Notes: a model not told the origin generated them from the letters alone. Positions 54,149 through 64,000 are shown, numbered from the stretch's first letter. The stretch is DNA of 64,000 bases from Shewanella sp. MBTL60-112-B2 (GCF_019655055.1 NZ_BPFA01000010.1:1-64000), one strand, 5' to 3'. Translations and numbers: made by a program.

Positions 54149-54787
54149 ATGTCAGATATCACCTATAACCAAGCTGTTTTAGAGTTCGCTATTGCGGGAC
54201 TCAAAGCACTTGCAGAAGCTAGCGCTAAAAGTAGCAGTGTAAGAACACCGGCGGCTGAAAGTCACTTCCTTTGCAGCTGGATGGTAAGCGCATTAAAGCA
54301 GCGAACCTTTTCAAAGTTAGTCGCCGATGACCTGACCTTGTGGATCCGTCAGGGTCGTAGCATGGGTGCTGGCGCTGAACTTAAAATGCTGCTAGAAAAG
54401 ATTAAGGCGCAATATAGCTATATTAGCGACAAGCAAGCAGGCTTAGGTCAATCCCTCAACGCTATGCTAACTGAGCTTGGAAGCCAAGAGTGGATAGTCA
54501 TCACCGACCAAGAGGTGACTAAAAAGCTAAAACTCGATAGCGATGGCTGTAATAGCCTAGTGATTTCCGATGAGCAATTTAGTCAGCGCATTGATGGTGA
54601 TGAGATCATTAAACCTATCACCCTATATGTTCGTGCCGATGAAACTGAGTTTGCAAAAATTGCTTATCGCCATAATTTACTGCTAAGTCCTGGCAATAAG
54701 AAGAGCTCTTTGATTAAGCACCACAAAGCCTATCAAGTGTGGCCAAAGAACTTACAACCAGCACTAACGATACTGCAAGCGCTTTAG
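54149..54787 (+). CDS. DUF2913-like protein
   Basis: A 212-residue soluble protein. The start at 54149 has GGCGGAGA upstream and MSDITYNQAVLEFAIAGLKALA fits the opening of DUF2913 proteins from Shewanella and Vibrio; the longer frame from 54110 lacks a Shine-Dalgarno. No catalytic motif, signal or membrane segment is visible. Single gene between two terminators. Function unknown. Confidence 0.7.
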   Translation: MSDITYNQAVLEFAIAGLKALAEASAKSSSVRTPAAESHFLCSWMVSALKQRTFSKLVADDLTLWIRQGRSMGAGAELKMLLEKIKAQYSYISDKQAGLGQSLNAMLTELGSQEWIVITDQEVTKKLKLDSDGCNSLVISDEQFSQRIDGDEIIKPITLYVRADETEFAKIAYRHNLLLSPGNKKSSLIKHHKAYQVWPKNLQPALTILQAL

Positions 54788-54833
54788 GTTTCGAGTCTCA
54801 GTTCATCTAAACTTTTACAATAAATCAAACATA

Positions 54834-54861
54834 AAAAAGGCCTGCTTCTGCAGGCCTTTTT
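54834..54861. terminator. Bidirectional terminator between DUF2913 gene and subtilase gene
   Basis: Stem aggcctgc / gcaggcct with loop ttct, flanked by A6 and T5, serving convergent genes. Confidence 0.88.
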
Positions 54862-54876
54862 ATTAAGAACAAAGAT

Positions 54877-56703
54877 TTAGAAAGTCACGCTGACCTCTGC
54901 GCTACAGCTTGATGTTCCTGCATCACAAGCCTTGTAGGTATAGGTTCCGCCGCCTTTAGTGGTAATACTATCGGTATAAATTGCAGAACTAGAAGCGGTA
55001 TCAATTTTTGTACCGTTACGGTAAACATCGACACTACTCCCCGCCGCACCACTAAAGTTAAGATCCACTTTCTTCACTCCGCGCTGCTTATAGCTGTCCG
55101 CAGTTACGGTTAGGCCGTCGCCGGTACCAGGATCCCCACCACCGTCACCGCCAGCACAACCGTTTACTGTTAGGTATGCATTCGCGGCGGCGGCATCAAT
55201 AATACCGTGACCAAAGTAAACATCATGCCCACTCGCGCCAGAGTCTCTAGCACTGGCATTCAATGCCGCTCGGATCTCTTCACCGCTGCACTGATTGTGG
55301 TTAGACCAAACGCGTGCAGCAATACCTGATACCGCAGGGGTTGCCATTGAGGTACCGCTCATAAAGCCGTAATCTGATGTACCGATTGAGATATCAGCGC
55401 TGCTTGCACCGACGATTACCGCTCTGTCTTCAAACGTAGCACCGACTGATGGAATAGATGTCGCATTAGTATCACCTAAGGTGCCATACAGCATACCTGG
55501 CTCATTGTTGATAATAATCGCACCGACACCACCTGAGTTTTCACAGTTAAGCACCTTGTCATGGAATGAGATTGCACCTCGGTCGATAACACAGACCTTA
55601 CCGTTGGCATTGGAGTCTGTGGCTTCAGCCGTGCCCATAAAGTAAGTGCTGCCTGTTACTGAACCGGCATTCTCCATTGATGAACTCACTAAGGGATTAC
55701 CATCAACACTCATATTAGAAGCTGTCGCCATATCTGCGGGATACGTTGACAGAGTATCAACACCACCTGCAGCGATCTCAACACAGATACTGGTGTCTGT
55801 ACGCTGTTTCTTGCCGCGGCCAGTTGTACAACTTGGGAATTGAGAAAAATCTGCGATAGCATCTGTTGCGTCATTCGCTCCGACCATCATCACCGAAGGG
55901 TAACCCGCAGGGTAAGAGCGTACGCTATTGCCATCGTTACCTGCTGCGGCGACCACTAGTCCACCAGCATCACTGAATGACTGAAAGGCATTCGACTCGG
56001 TAGAGTTAGATCCACCACCACCTAAACTCATACTAATAATGTTAGCGCCAGCTTCACTACATAGGTTTGCAGCATGGGCAAGATCTGATGAGTAACCCCA
56101 GCCATCAGCATTGAATACTTTGATAATATGCATATCGACCCCAGGTGCCATCCCCACGACACCGACATTATTATCTGCTGCACCAACAGTACCCGCTACG
56201 TGTGTACCGTGTGGACCACCATTTTCGTCCCAATTACCTGTGCCACTATCGTTATCACCACTAATAGTGTTCCAATCAAAATCTTGATTGCTTCTATCTA
56301 ATCCTGAATCGATAACGCAAACCTTCATACCGGCGTTTGCATTGAAAGCAATATCAGCCACATTCGACTGCTTAACAGCATAAGGCGTAATTTGCTGAGT
56401 CATTGGGTTTCCAGTGTCATCGCTATATGACATAAGAAAACGAGGCTGATCCACTTCGACTAACTTAACATGTGGGTTATTAAGTAGACCTTTTACTTGA
56501 GATAGATCTTTGCCTGAGAAGGTCGCCGCGATAAATCCATTACCATCTAAATTTAGCTCTCCACCCACTTTCTTAGCGAGGGCCTTGATAAGCCCTTTTT
56601 TTTCATTATCGACCTGAATAACATATCTTTCACTGGCCATGGCACTTGCAGAAACACCAACAGACAAGGCGACTAAGGCCGCAGCTACTTTTGTTAATCT
56701 CAT
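54877..56703 (-). CDS. Secreted subtilisin-like serine protease with PA insert
   Basis: A 608-residue S8 protease. The start at 56703 has GGAG upstream and a clear signal peptide (LVALSVGVSASAMA). An inhibitor-I9-like propeptide runs to about residue 110. The catalytic triad is Asp132 (VIDSGLD), His165 (HGTHVAG) and Ser452 (GTSMATPAVSG), with Asn256 in AAAGND for the oxyanion hole. A protease-associated domain is inserted at about 350-435. A glycine-rich linker (about 528-545) joins a C-terminal Ig-like domain with two Cys (CDAGTSSCSAEVSVTF). It is probably exported and matures by removing the propeptide. Confidence 0.93.
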   Translation of the reverse strand: MRLTKVAAALVALSVGVSASAMASERYVIQVDNEKKGLIKALAKKVGGELNLDGNGFIAATFSGKDLSQVKGLLNNPHVKLVEVDQPRFLMSYSDDTGNPMTQQITPYAVKQSNVADIAFNANAGMKVCVIDSGLDRSNQDFDWNTISGDNDSGTGNWDENGGPHGTHVAGTVGAADNNVGVVGMAPGVDMHIIKVFNADGWGYSSDLAHAANLCSEAGANIISMSLGGGGSNSTESNAFQSFSDAGGLVVAAAGNDGNSVRSYPAGYPSVMMVGANDATDAIADFSQFPSCTTGRGKKQRTDTSICVEIAAGGVDTLSTYPADMATASNMSVDGNPLVSSSMENAGSVTGSTYFMGTAEATDSNANGKVCVIDRGAISFHDKVLNCENSGGVGAIIINNEPGMLYGTLGDTNATSIPSVGATFEDRAVIVGASSADISIGTSDYGFMSGTSMATPAVSGIAARVWSNHNQCSGEEIRAALNASARDSGASGHDVYFGHGIIDAAAANAYLTVNGCAGGDGGGDPGTGDGLTVTADSYKQRGVKKVDLNFSGAAGSSVDVYRNGTKIDTASSSAIYTDSITTKGGGTYTYKACDAGTSSCSAEVSVTF

Positions 56704-57198
56704 ATTTATTCGCTCCAAAATCATTATATAAGGCCGTAAACCCAAGCCCTGCTTATTATTGGTTTTTTAAACTTTTTATTGGCGGTTTATTGGTTAAAAA
56801 ATCCGTAACACAAAATCAAATTAGCACAGGCCATTGCCGATAACAAATTATTAACAAACGTAAATATATGTAATGATATTTATAGCTGAATATTAGTTCA
56901 AAAGTATTAGTTGCAAGCTCAATGAGGTAAGACAAAATAAATTCATCTATTTAGCTACGGCAATGAAAGTAAAAATCGCTTAAATTGTGTGAATTTAAAT
57001 TCGTCAAATATGAATTAAAATACTGAAAAATATTTTATCCTGTTCGCATTTAACTGCATCGACTTGATAGCCGCCAGCGATGTACTACAGAAATTTACTT
57101 GTAGTGAGGCGCAGCCTTGTCATCTAGGGCAAATAGGCATTTGAATGCCGATTTATGTGCTAGCATATCGACAAATCATCGGAGCGAAATCAAACACT
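56704..57198. other. Divergent gap between subtilase and M32 carboxypeptidase genes
   Basis: 495 AT-rich bases that must hold two divergent promoters. Open frames here are short and lack Shine-Dalgarno sequences. No RNA gene or long repeat was recognised. Confidence 0.6.
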
Positions 57199-58683
57199 AT
57201 GAGCGCGAATAGCAACCCGCACTATCAAACTTTAGTTAATCATTTTCAAAGTATTAGCCACTTCGAGCACCTCAGTGCCCTCGGTGATTGGGATCAAGCA
57301 ACCATGATGCCAATGGGGGGCGGTGAAGCACGCGGCGCGGCAATGGCCGAACTCGCAAAACATATTCATTCTCTAAAAACTGCCCCTATGCTGGCGCAGA
57401 CAATTAGCGAGGCTGGTGAGTTACCGCTAACTGAGCAGCAGAAGGCCAATCTTGCAGAGATGGGTTACCAGTACCAACAGGCGAATATTGTGCCTGGCTC
57501 ATTAGTAGAAGCTAAGACCAAAGCCGCCTATCACTGTGAGCAAGCCTGGCGACAGCAGCGTAAGAATAATGACTGGCAAGGCTTTAAGCCCAACCTTGAA
57601 AACCTGATGAGCCTAGTCAAAGAGGAAGCTAATATTCGCGCCGAGGCGCAAAATATTAGCCCTTATGATGCCCTGTTAGATAAGTTCGAGCCGGGTATGA
57701 CAACAGCCAGTCTTGAGCAGATTTTTGGTAACTTAAAAAGTTGGTTGCCGCAGCTAATCCAGCAAGTACAAGATAAACAAAAGTCAGAAGCCCGTTTCAC
57801 CATTGCAACAGCCAGCGCTGAAAGCCAGGCCAAGTTGGGTCGTGAGATAATGAATATCTTAGGTTTTGATTTTAACCATGGCCGACTCGATATCAGTAGC
57901 CATCCTTTCTGTGGTGGAGTCGCCAGTGACGTGCGTTTAACCAGCCGTTACGATGAAGCCGACTTTACTAGTGGCTTGATGGGGATAGTCCATGAAACGG
58001 GTCACGCAAAATATGAACAAGGTTTGCCGCTTGCTTGGCGCGGACAACCAGCAGGCCTTGCTCGCTCGATGGCTCTACACGAGAGTCAAAGCCTGTTCTG
58101 TGAGATGCAAGTCGGCCGAGGTTCTGCGTTTCTTAATCTTATAAAGCCCCACCTCAGCTCAATATTGGGCAGCCAGTTAACTCACGAGCAATTAACTAAT
58201 ATCTACACCAGAGTCACTCCTGGTTTGATCCGCGTTGATGCCGATGAAGTCACCTACCCTTGCCATATTCTACTGCGCTTCGAGGCAGAGAAAGCCTTAG
58301 TGAGCAGTGAGCTTGCCGTAGCCGATCTCCCCGAGTTCTGGTCATCGCAGATGCAGTCACTTTTAGGCATTAACACTGATGGCGACTATAAGAATGGCTG
58401 TATGCAGGATATACACTGGGCGGTCGGTGAGCTGGGTTACTTCCCAAGTTATACTCTAGGCGCCATGTATGCAGCGCAATTTAAAAGTGCGATGGAAAAA
58501 GAAATCGGCTGCGTAGAAAACCTCATAGCCTCAGGTAAGCTTTCCAGTGTCATGGGGTGGTTAAACGATAATGTTTGGTCTCAAGGTAGCCTATTGAGTA
58601 TCGATGCCTTGATGCGACAATCTACAGGTGAGACGCTCAACCCCGAACACTTTAGGAAGCATCTTATTGGGCGCTATCTATAA
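57199..58683 (+). CDS. M32-family metallocarboxypeptidase
   Basis: A 494-residue carboxypeptidase Taq type. The ATG at 57199 (MSANSNPHYQTLV) is chosen because family members begin at this point; an ATG at 57145 would add 18 residues. The zinc motif HETGH is at 265-269, preceded by SGLMGIV, and later helices carry FEAEKALVSSELAV and LGAMYAAQF. It removes C-terminal residues from peptides in the cytoplasm. Length is normal for M32. Confidence 0.92.
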   Translation: MSANSNPHYQTLVNHFQSISHFEHLSALGDWDQATMMPMGGGEARGAAMAELAKHIHSLKTAPMLAQTISEAGELPLTEQQKANLAEMGYQYQQANIVPGSLVEAKTKAAYHCEQAWRQQRKNNDWQGFKPNLENLMSLVKEEANIRAEAQNISPYDALLDKFEPGMTTASLEQIFGNLKSWLPQLIQQVQDKQKSEARFTIATASAESQAKLGREIMNILGFDFNHGRLDISSHPFCGGVASDVRLTSRYDEADFTSGLMGIVHETGHAKYEQGLPLAWRGQPAGLARSMALHESQSLFCEMQVGRGSAFLNLIKPHLSSILGSQLTHEQLTNIYTRVTPGLIRVDADEVTYPCHILLRFEAEKALVSSELAVADLPEFWSSQMQSLLGINTDGDYKNGCMQDIHWAVGELGYFPSYTLGAMYAAQFKSAMEKEIGCVENLIASGKLSSVMGWLNDNVWSQGSLLSIDALMRQSTGETLNPEHFRKHLIGRYL

Positions 58684-58785
58684 GATAAGCACGGCCATTA
58701 AATACGAGACAATCAACAAGCAATGTTTTGCCTAATTTCAACGAGAGTGATTCAGGCAAAAACCATTTCCTAAATAGGACACAAT

Positions 58786-59265
58786 ATGAAGATCCGCCCT
58801 ATTCAAGCGTCAGACTGGCCCCATATACTCGAGATCCAACTTGAGTGCTATCCACAAATAGAGCCTGAATCACTCAGTGTGCTACAGAGTAAGTGGCAAG
58901 TCTCGCCCGATACTTGCTTTGTGATTGAATCACAAACTCGGGTGATTGGTTATTGTCTCGCTCACCCTTGGATCAAAGATAGCCCGCCATCACTTGAGCA
59001 GGTATTAGCTAAAACCGATACGGCTAACACGCTTTATCTGCACGATATCGCCCTATCCTCTTTATCTCAGGGTAAAGGAGCTGGCCGCCAAGTATTATCC
59101 ACACTGATGGAACTTGCTCATTCAAAGGGTTACCCAACTATCTCGTTAGTCGCCGTACAAGGTGCGAATCATTACTGGGCTAAGCAAGGCTTTGAAATAC
59201 AAAAGATTGACAAAGACCTCAGCGGCTATACCGATGATGCCTGCTATATGGTTTATACCTTATAG
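58786..59265 (+). CDS. GNAT-family acetyltransferase
   Basis: A 159-residue protein with the acetyl-CoA motif LSQGKGAGRQVLSTLMELA preceded by LYLHDIALS, and the closing HYWAKQGFEIQ. It opens with KIRPIQASDWPHILEIQ, typical of this group. TAGGAC lies upstream. Substrate unknown. Confidence 0.87.
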   Translation: MKIRPIQASDWPHILEIQLECYPQIEPESLSVLQSKWQVSPDTCFVIESQTRVIGYCLAHPWIKDSPPSLEQVLAKTDTANTLYLHDIALSSLSQGKGAGRQVLSTLMELAHSKGYPTISLVAVQGANHYWAKQGFEIQKIDKDLSGYTDDACYMVYTL

Positions 59266-59310
59266 CCGAGATTTGCTATCATAGGGGCAATTTCATTAGA
59301 GAAGCTAACC

Positions 59311-59565
59311 ATGGCAACCAGAATTACCTATAAGTTTAAGAACCAAGCGAAAGAGATTAACTTTGCTTACGACAAGTTTCATGACATGTATGAGGCCGTT
59401 GCCGCAGCAGAAGGCATAGACTTGACCCAATATCTGATGATGGAACAGCAGGTCGCCATGACCTCAAAGGGTTCATCTGCGGTAAGGGATTTTCGTGCTA
59501 AAGAGTTTGCTCGATTTGGCTTTAGCGACATTTATTACCATAAAGATGAACCGAAAAAGTCATAA
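59311..59565 (+). CDS. DUF2960-like small protein
   Basis: An 84-residue soluble protein: MATRITYKFKNQAKEINFAYDKFHDMYEA, split here as two pieces of the DUF2960 pattern, and an acidic-basic tail. The family is confined to Shewanella, Vibrio and relatives, with no known role. GAGAAG precedes the ATG. It is 46 bases after the GNAT gene and may be co-transcribed. Confidence 0.72.
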   Translation: MATRITYKFKNQAKEINFAYDKFHDMYEAVAAAEGIDLTQYLMMEQQVAMTSKGSSAVRDFRAKEFARFGFSDIYYHKDEPKKS

Positions 59566-59621
59566 TATTTGAGCCTAAAATCGCCATCAGCATCCAATAA
59601 ACCTAATAAAAAGTGATATCA

Positions 59622-60146
59622 ATGACGACTACTTACATGCCTAATAACGAACACGCTAATTTTCCACGTGCTGGCTTTTTGAAGCGCTGTGGCGCTATCG
59701 TTTATGACTTAATGCTCGCCGTAGCCGTTTATATGGTGGCCGGTGCTATAGGGTTTGGTATTTTTATCGGTTTTACCAGCAGTGGATTAATCGATATGGC
59801 TGGGTTTGAGCATGTGTCAGACTTGCTCAATGGCACACCACTGTATAAAGGGATCTACCAGTTCTGGATTTTGGCCTGCGTAGGCCTGTTTTATATCAGC
59901 TTTTGGAGCAGAGGTGGTCAAACATTAGGTATGCGTGCTTGGCGCCTTAAGATCCAACATCCAAATGGGCAAAACCTGAGTATGATTACCGCTGCAGCAA
60001 GACTTGTATGGTCACTGCTCGGTATCGGTAACTTATGGATCTTGATAAACCGCGATAAACTGGCATTGCAAGATATGATGACTCGCTCAGAAGTCGTTGT
60101 GCTCTCTAAAGAGGCCAACCAGATGCGTAACTGGCACGGTGTTTAA
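59622..60146 (+). CDS. RDD-family membrane protein
   Basis: A 174-residue protein. The ATG at 59622 is chosen over a GTG at 59613; neither has a strong Shine-Dalgarno. The RDD pattern is GFLKRCGAIVYDLMLAVAVYM, then a second and third helix and GGQTLGMRAWRLKIQ, followed by NRDKLALQDMMTRSEVV. Members are thought to be small transporters or membrane accessories. Ends before a bidirectional terminator. Confidence 0.87.
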   Translation: MTTTYMPNNEHANFPRAGFLKRCGAIVYDLMLAVAVYMVAGAIGFGIFIGFTSSGLIDMAGFEHVSDLLNGTPLYKGIYQFWILACVGLFYISFWSRGGQTLGMRAWRLKIQHPNGQNLSMITAAARLVWSLLGIGNLWILINRDKLALQDMMTRSEVVVLSKEANQMRNWHGV

Positions 60147-60173
60147 TCGCTAAGCGATTTACTAAGCGTAACA

Positions 60174-60211
60174 AAAAAGCCAATCAAAGATTTATCTTGA
60201 TTGGCTTTTTT
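60174..60211. terminator. Bidirectional terminator between RDD gene and lptG
   Basis: Stem gccaatcaa / ttgattggc with A-run before and T-run after, serving convergent genes. Confidence 0.85.
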
Positions 60212-60251
60212 ATGGCTGCGGCATCGCGCTTAATACCTGTCAGTATAAGGA

Positions 60252-61310
60252 TTACTTCCTAATAAAGTACAGCGCTCCAATAGCAAACAGCAAGGCAGGC
60301 ATACCAGCACTAATAAACGCAGGTAAGCCATACACGATACTTAACGGCCCGAAAATCTCACTACAGATATAGAAGCTAAATCCTGCAACTACCCCTAGTA
60401 ACACTCGCGCTCCCATAGTCACGGTTCTGAGCGGTCCAAACACGAAAGAAAGCGCCACTAGCATCATCACCGCAACGGTAACGGGCTGCATTAATTTGCG
60501 CCACAGTGCTAATTCGTATCGCTCCGATGCCTGATTATTACTCTCTAAATAGTCGAGGTAATCGAGCAGTCCTTCTATCGATAACGCCTCAGGTTTAACC
60601 GATACCACACTCAGTTTCTCTGGGGTCAATGAGGAGATCCACTTATCCTCTTCAAGATTGACTAACACCACTTGCTCATCTTTAAGTGTGGTTCTTCGCA
60701 CATCAAATAGCTGCCAATACTTATCTCTATATTCCGCAGAATCAGCATGAACCGTACTGGTTAAGTCCGTAGTATCGCTAAACTCATATAGGGTAATATC
60801 CCGCAGATGATTACTATCTACGACACCTCCAATACTGACAAATAGCGGGCCGTCTTTTGCCCAGATCCCACGATTAGACTCAATTAAGCTGCCACCAGAC
60901 ACTTTGGTTCGCTTAATCTCTTTTGCGCGCAGTTCAGCAACCGGTGCAACCCACTCGGTGAGCATCATCACGATAATCATCAACGGAATGGCCGTTTTCA
61001 TCGCCGACATGGTGATCTGCAAACGAGAAAGTCCCGCTGATTGCATCACTACCAACTCAGAGTTGGACGCCAGCATTCCCATACCGATTAAGGCACCTAG
61101 CAAGACTGCCATCGGGAAAAATAGCTCAATATCTCGTGGTATCAAAAACAATACATATACACCCGCATCCATCATGGTGTAACTGCCGCGTCCAACCACG
61201 CGTAATTGGTCGACCCACTTAATAATGCCTGATAGCCCTGTAAGGACTAACAAGGCCAAAGATGAAGTACTAATCAATACTCTGGCGATATATAGATCTA
61301 ATATTTTCAT
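60252..61310 (-). CDS. lptG: LPS export ABC transporter permease LptG
   Basis: A 352-residue protein of the YjgP/YjgQ family. Three N-terminal membrane helices, a periplasmic beta-jellyroll of about 130 residues (about 130-260) and three C-terminal helices are visible. It opens with LDLYIARVLISTSSLALLVL, as LptG does. With LptF and the ATPase LptB it pulls lipopolysaccharide from the inner membrane. Its ATG overlaps the lptF stop by 4 bases. Confidence 0.92.
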   Translation of the reverse strand: MKILDLYIARVLISTSSLALLVLTGLSGIIKWVDQLRVVGRGSYTMMDAGVYVLFLIPRDIELFFPMAVLLGALIGMGMLASNSELVVMQSAGLSRLQITMSAMKTAIPLMIIVMMLTEWVAPVAELRAKEIKRTKVSGGSLIESNRGIWAKDGPLFVSIGGVVDSNHLRDITLYEFSDTTDLTSTVHADSAEYRDKYWQLFDVRRTTLKDEQVVLVNLEEDKWISSLTPEKLSVVSVKPEALSIEGLLDYLDYLESNNQASERYELALWRKLMQPVTVAVMMLVALSFVFGPLRTVTMGARVLLGVVAGFSFYICSEIFGPLSIVYGLPAFISAGMPALLFAIGALYFIRK

Positions 61311-62422
61311 GCTTTGCTCGCCTTTTTACGCTTAAGTAAACCCGTTAGTCTCGCCCCTGTTGGGCGCTCTTTACCTAAGAGCAATATACCTATGGCAAGT
61401 GCGGAAGCATGGATCCACCACATACCCAAGTACTGAGGGATCACCCCATCTTCTAATGATTTACGACCGGCGACCATCAAACCAAAATAGCCTAAATACA
61501 GCAAAATAGCCGGGAACATCTTAGCAAACTTACCTTGACGGTTATTTACTCGTGCCATAGGCACTGCGATTAACGTCATCAACGGAATAGCTAACGGGAT
61601 AGCCAATCGCCAGTGGAATTCAGCAGTAGCTTCTGGACTATCAATATCCATTAGTTGACCAATAGGCATGGCAGATAACTTACGACGACGCTCATCAATC
61701 TCCTGCTCCTTGATCTGCATCTGATAACCACCAAACTCGACAACTTGATAGTCAACACGCTTAGGGTTGCCTTGATACTGCACCCCGTCTTCTAACTGTA
61801 AACGCTGGCCGCCAATTTCATCTTCGACCACCTTACCAGTGCGCGCCACCACCACATTTGCCACACCGGTTTCATCATCGGGATCTGGTAACTGGGCAAC
61901 AAACACCTTATCTAATTTATTGTCTCGGCCAATACGCTCTACAAACAACACGGCGCGGCCATTGGGGCTGGTTTGGAAACGCCCTTGAGTTAAGGCTGCG
62001 AGCCCCGCTTCAGACTGCGCATGCTCTAGTACCTGGTTCTGCTGCTCTTCTGCCCAAGGAGCGACATAAATAGACAAGAACGCGGTAAACACCATATTAA
62101 TTACGGCAAGCAACAGAGTGACTCGCGTGATATACCACTCACTGATGCCAACGCCATGAAAAATTACCATCTCATTTTCGGCGTACATTCGCCCATGGGC
62201 TAATAAAATGCCCAAAAATAGACTCAGCGGTAAAACTAAAACGGTGAGAAATGGCATGTTAAGACCGAGTAAGGTCATAACAAGAGATGCAGGAAACTCG
62301 CCATCGGAGGCATCAGCGAGCACACGCACAAAATGTTGGCTAATAAAAATAGCTAACAGTACTAAAAGTACCGCTATTTGTGCTTTTAAAACTTCTCGAA
62401 TCAGGTATCTAAATACAATCAC
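61307..62422 (-). CDS. lptF: LPS export ABC transporter permease LptF
   Basis: A 371-residue YjgP-family permease, partner of LptG. It starts at a GTG with a purine-rich stretch upstream and opens with IVFRYLIREVLKAQIAVLLV. The cytoplasmic coupling loop and the periplasmic jellyroll (about 140-260) are as expected. The order lptF-lptG, divergent from pepA, is the standard gammaproteobacterial layout. Confidence 0.94.
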   Translation of the reverse strand: MIVFRYLIREVLKAQIAVLLVLLAIFISQHFVRVLADASDGEFPASLVMTLLGLNMPFLTVLVLPLSLFLGILLAHGRMYAENEMVIFHGVGISEWYITRVTLLLAVINMVFTAFLSIYVAPWAEEQQNQVLEHAQSEAGLAALTQGRFQTSPNGRAVLFVERIGRDNKLDKVFVAQLPDPDDETGVANVVVARTGKVVEDEIGGQRLQLEDGVQYQGNPKRVDYQVVEFGGYQMQIKEQEIDERRRKLSAMPIGQLMDIDSPEATAEFHWRLAIPLAIPLMTLIAVPMARVNNRQGKFAKMFPAILLYLGYFGLMVAGRKSLEDGVIPQYLGMWWIHASALAIGILLLGKERPTGARLTGLLKRKKASKA

Positions 62423-62645
62423 AGTGAGGATCCGGTCTCCAAAGTCTCATTTATGCTGGTATCAATACAACTTTCATGTAGACTGTCTACTTTTAGTAGT
62501 TTTGTAACCAACAATTACATAACATGGCCAGGGAAAACACTCGAAAAGAAAGTTCTTGAGTGAGCCATATTTTTGCCCTTTTTGGGCACAAGCAGACATT
62601 ATCTAATAAATAATAAAATTTGTCTTTAAGAATCTAGGAGAGCTC

Positions 62646-64000
62646 ATGGAGTTTAGCGTAAAGAGCGGTAGTCCAGAAAAACAACGCTCAGCTTGTATCG
62701 TCGTAGGTGTATACGAACCAAGACGCTTGTCGGGTATCGCCGAACAATTAGATAAAATCAGTGAAGGTTATATCAGTAACTTACTACGTCGTGGCGACTT
62801 GGAAGGTAAGCCGGGACAAATGTTGTTGCTGCATCATGTGCCGAACGTACTTAGCGAGCGAGTTTTACTGGTTGGCTGTGGTAAAGAGCGCGAGCTTGAT
62901 GAACGTCAATATAAGCAAATCATCACTAAAACCATCAACACCTTGAATGAAACGGGTTCAATGGAAGCGGTTTGTTTCCTTACCGAGTTACATGTCAAAG
63001 GACGTGACACCTACTGGAAAGTACGTGAAGCCGTTGAAACGACTCAAAATAGCCTTTATAGCTTCGACGCACTAAAAACACGTAAAGGCGAGACTCGTCG
63101 CCCACTGCGTAAGCTAGTATTTAATGTACCGACTCGCCGTGAATTGACCGTTGGCGAGCGCGCTATCGAGCACGGAATGGCTGTTTCTGCCGGTATGCAC
63201 CTTTGCCGTGACGTGGCAAACATGCCACCAAACATCTGTAACCCAGCTTACCTAGCGTCACAAGCCCGTCAAATCGCCGAAAATACCGAAAATCTAACGG
63301 TAACGACTCTCGGTGAAGAACAGATGGAAGCACTAGGCATGAATTCATACCTAGCTGTAGGCCGTGGTAGCCATAATGAGTCAATCATGACCATCATGGA
63401 GTACAAGGGCGCTGTCGATAATACTGAAAAGCCAATTGTGCTTGTGGGTAAAGGTCTAACATTCGACTCGGGTGGTATTTCACTTAAGCCTGGCGAAGCC
63501 ATGGATGAGATGAAGTACGACATGGGCGGCGCTGCTGGTGTTATCGGCACCATGAAAGCCTTATGTCAGATGCAGTTGCCAATCAACGTTATCGGTATCT
63601 TGGCTGGCTGTGAAAACATGCCTTCAAGCAATGCATATCGTCCGGGTGACATTTTAACCACCATGTCTGGCCAAACAGTAGAAGTGTTAAACACAGATGC
63701 TGAAGGTCGTTTGGTATTGTGTGACGTACTGACCTACGTTGAGCGCTTTGACCCAGAATTGGTTGTCGACACAGCAACACTGACTGGCGCTTGTGTTATC
63801 GCATTAGGTAAACATGCATCAGGCTTATTCTCAGGCCATAATCCACTAGCACACGAGCTATTAAATGCGGGTGAGCAAAGTGGTGACCGCGCATGGCGCA
63901 TGCCACTATGGGATGAGTATCAAGAGCACTTGGAAAGCCCATTTGCCGATATGACCAACCTAGGAGGCCGCGCGGCAGGTTCGATTACCGCAGCTTGTTT
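62646..64000 (+). CDS. pepA: Leucyl aminopeptidase PepA, 3'-partial
   Basis: The frame opens at ATG 62646 with AGGAGAG upstream and is still open at the window end, giving 451 residues of an enzyme normally about 500 long. The catalytic M17 motifs are [26 protein letters not shown] and [12 protein letters not shown], which hold the two metal ions and catalytic Lys and Arg. Besides trimming N-terminal residues, E. coli PepA also binds DNA (Xer recombination, carAB control). It is divergent from lptF. Confidence 0.95.
   Translation, partial: MEFSVKSGSPEKQRSACIVVGVYEPRRLSGIAEQLDKISEGYISNLLRRGDLEGKPGQMLLLHHVPNVLSERVLLVGCGKERELDERQYKQIITKTINTLNETGSMEAVCFLTELHVKGRDTYWKVREAVETTQNSLYSFDALKTRKGETRRPLRKLVFNVPTRRELTVGERAIEHGMAVSAGMHLCRDVANMPPNICNPAYLASQARQIAENTENLTVTTLGEEQMEALGMNSYLAVGRGSHNESIMTIMEYKGAVDNTEKPIVLVGKGLTFDSGGISLKPGEAMDEMKYDMGGAAGVIGTMKALCQMQLPINVIGILAGCENMPSSNAYRPGDILTTMSGQTVEVLNTDAEGRLVLCDVLTYVERFDPELVVDTATLTGACVIALGKHASGLFSGHNPLAHELLNAGEQSGDRAWRMPLWDEYQEHLESPFADMTNLGGRAAGSITAAC

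Overview
The window looks like a chromosomal segment of a marine gammaproteobacterium close to Shewanella. The reasons are a puu/pot polyamine locus in a recognisable layout, a photolyase/cyclopropane-synthase operon, a set of small DUF proteins (DUF3634, DUF2960, DUF2913-like) typical of Shewanella and Vibrio, and a short inverted-repeat element of a kind common in Shewanella. All family names come from reading the sequence and from memory; no searches were run.

Layout. (1) Bases 1-3500 are the right end of an integrative element: an AT-rich pentapeptide-repeat membrane protein cut by the window edge, then a tyrosine recombinase facing a 3' fragment of a tRNA-Ile(CAU)-like gene. Two more decayed copies of that fragment follow at about 120-bp spacing, each with its own terminator. 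(2) 3561-8089 is a four-gene cbb3-type oxidase cluster on the minus strand: small cytochrome c, CcoN, CcoO, and a CcoP-like protein whose C-terminus is fused to a three-heme dehydrogenase-type cytochrome, giving five CxxCH sites. A 41-residue membrane peptide, a 266-bp MITE-like element and a universal stress protein follow. (3) 9698-33098 is a polyamine and beta-alanine catabolic region: gabT, gabD, puuB, potIHGF, puuA, puuD, puuR, a second puuB, puuC, a BauA-type transaminase, a CoA-acylating semialdehyde dehydrogenase, a cupin and a TorF-type outer membrane protein. It is interrupted at 23250-26802 by an amino-acid racemase, a CYTH protein with a duplicated 3' end, a GNAT enzyme and a MerR-methyltransferase fusion. 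Repeats of a 10-bp motif matching part of the E. coli PuuR box lie in most of the promoter gaps and tie the region into one likely regulon.

(4) 34049-44081 is a tightly overlapping 11-gene minus-strand operon: DUF523/DUF1722 protein, MerR regulator, photolyase, SnoaL-like protein, short-chain dehydrogenase, FAD oxidoreductase, DUF1365, cyclopropane-fatty-acid-synthase-like methyltransferase, DUF2878, chalcone-isomerase-like protein and DUF3833 lipoprotein. Its promoter gap holds both a two-palindrome TGTACA operator and a TGATCC-N16-CGTAA element resembling promoters of the singlet-oxygen sigma factor (ECF11/ChrR type). This suggests a light and photo-oxidative stress operon under two inputs. 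(5) 44247-64000 is mostly housekeeping: DUF368 protein, a thioesterase-like protein, ArsR regulator, cold-shock/DUF1294 fusion, FKBP isomerase, two M24 peptidases, an MFS transporter, a DEAD-box helicase, a secreted subtilase, M32 carboxypeptidase, RDD protein, LptG/LptF and the start of PepA.

The strongest leads are the five-heme CcoP fusion, the overlapping light/singlet-oxygen control region, the tandem tRNA-tail array beside the recombinase, and the PuuR-box network joining putrescine and beta-alanine breakdown.
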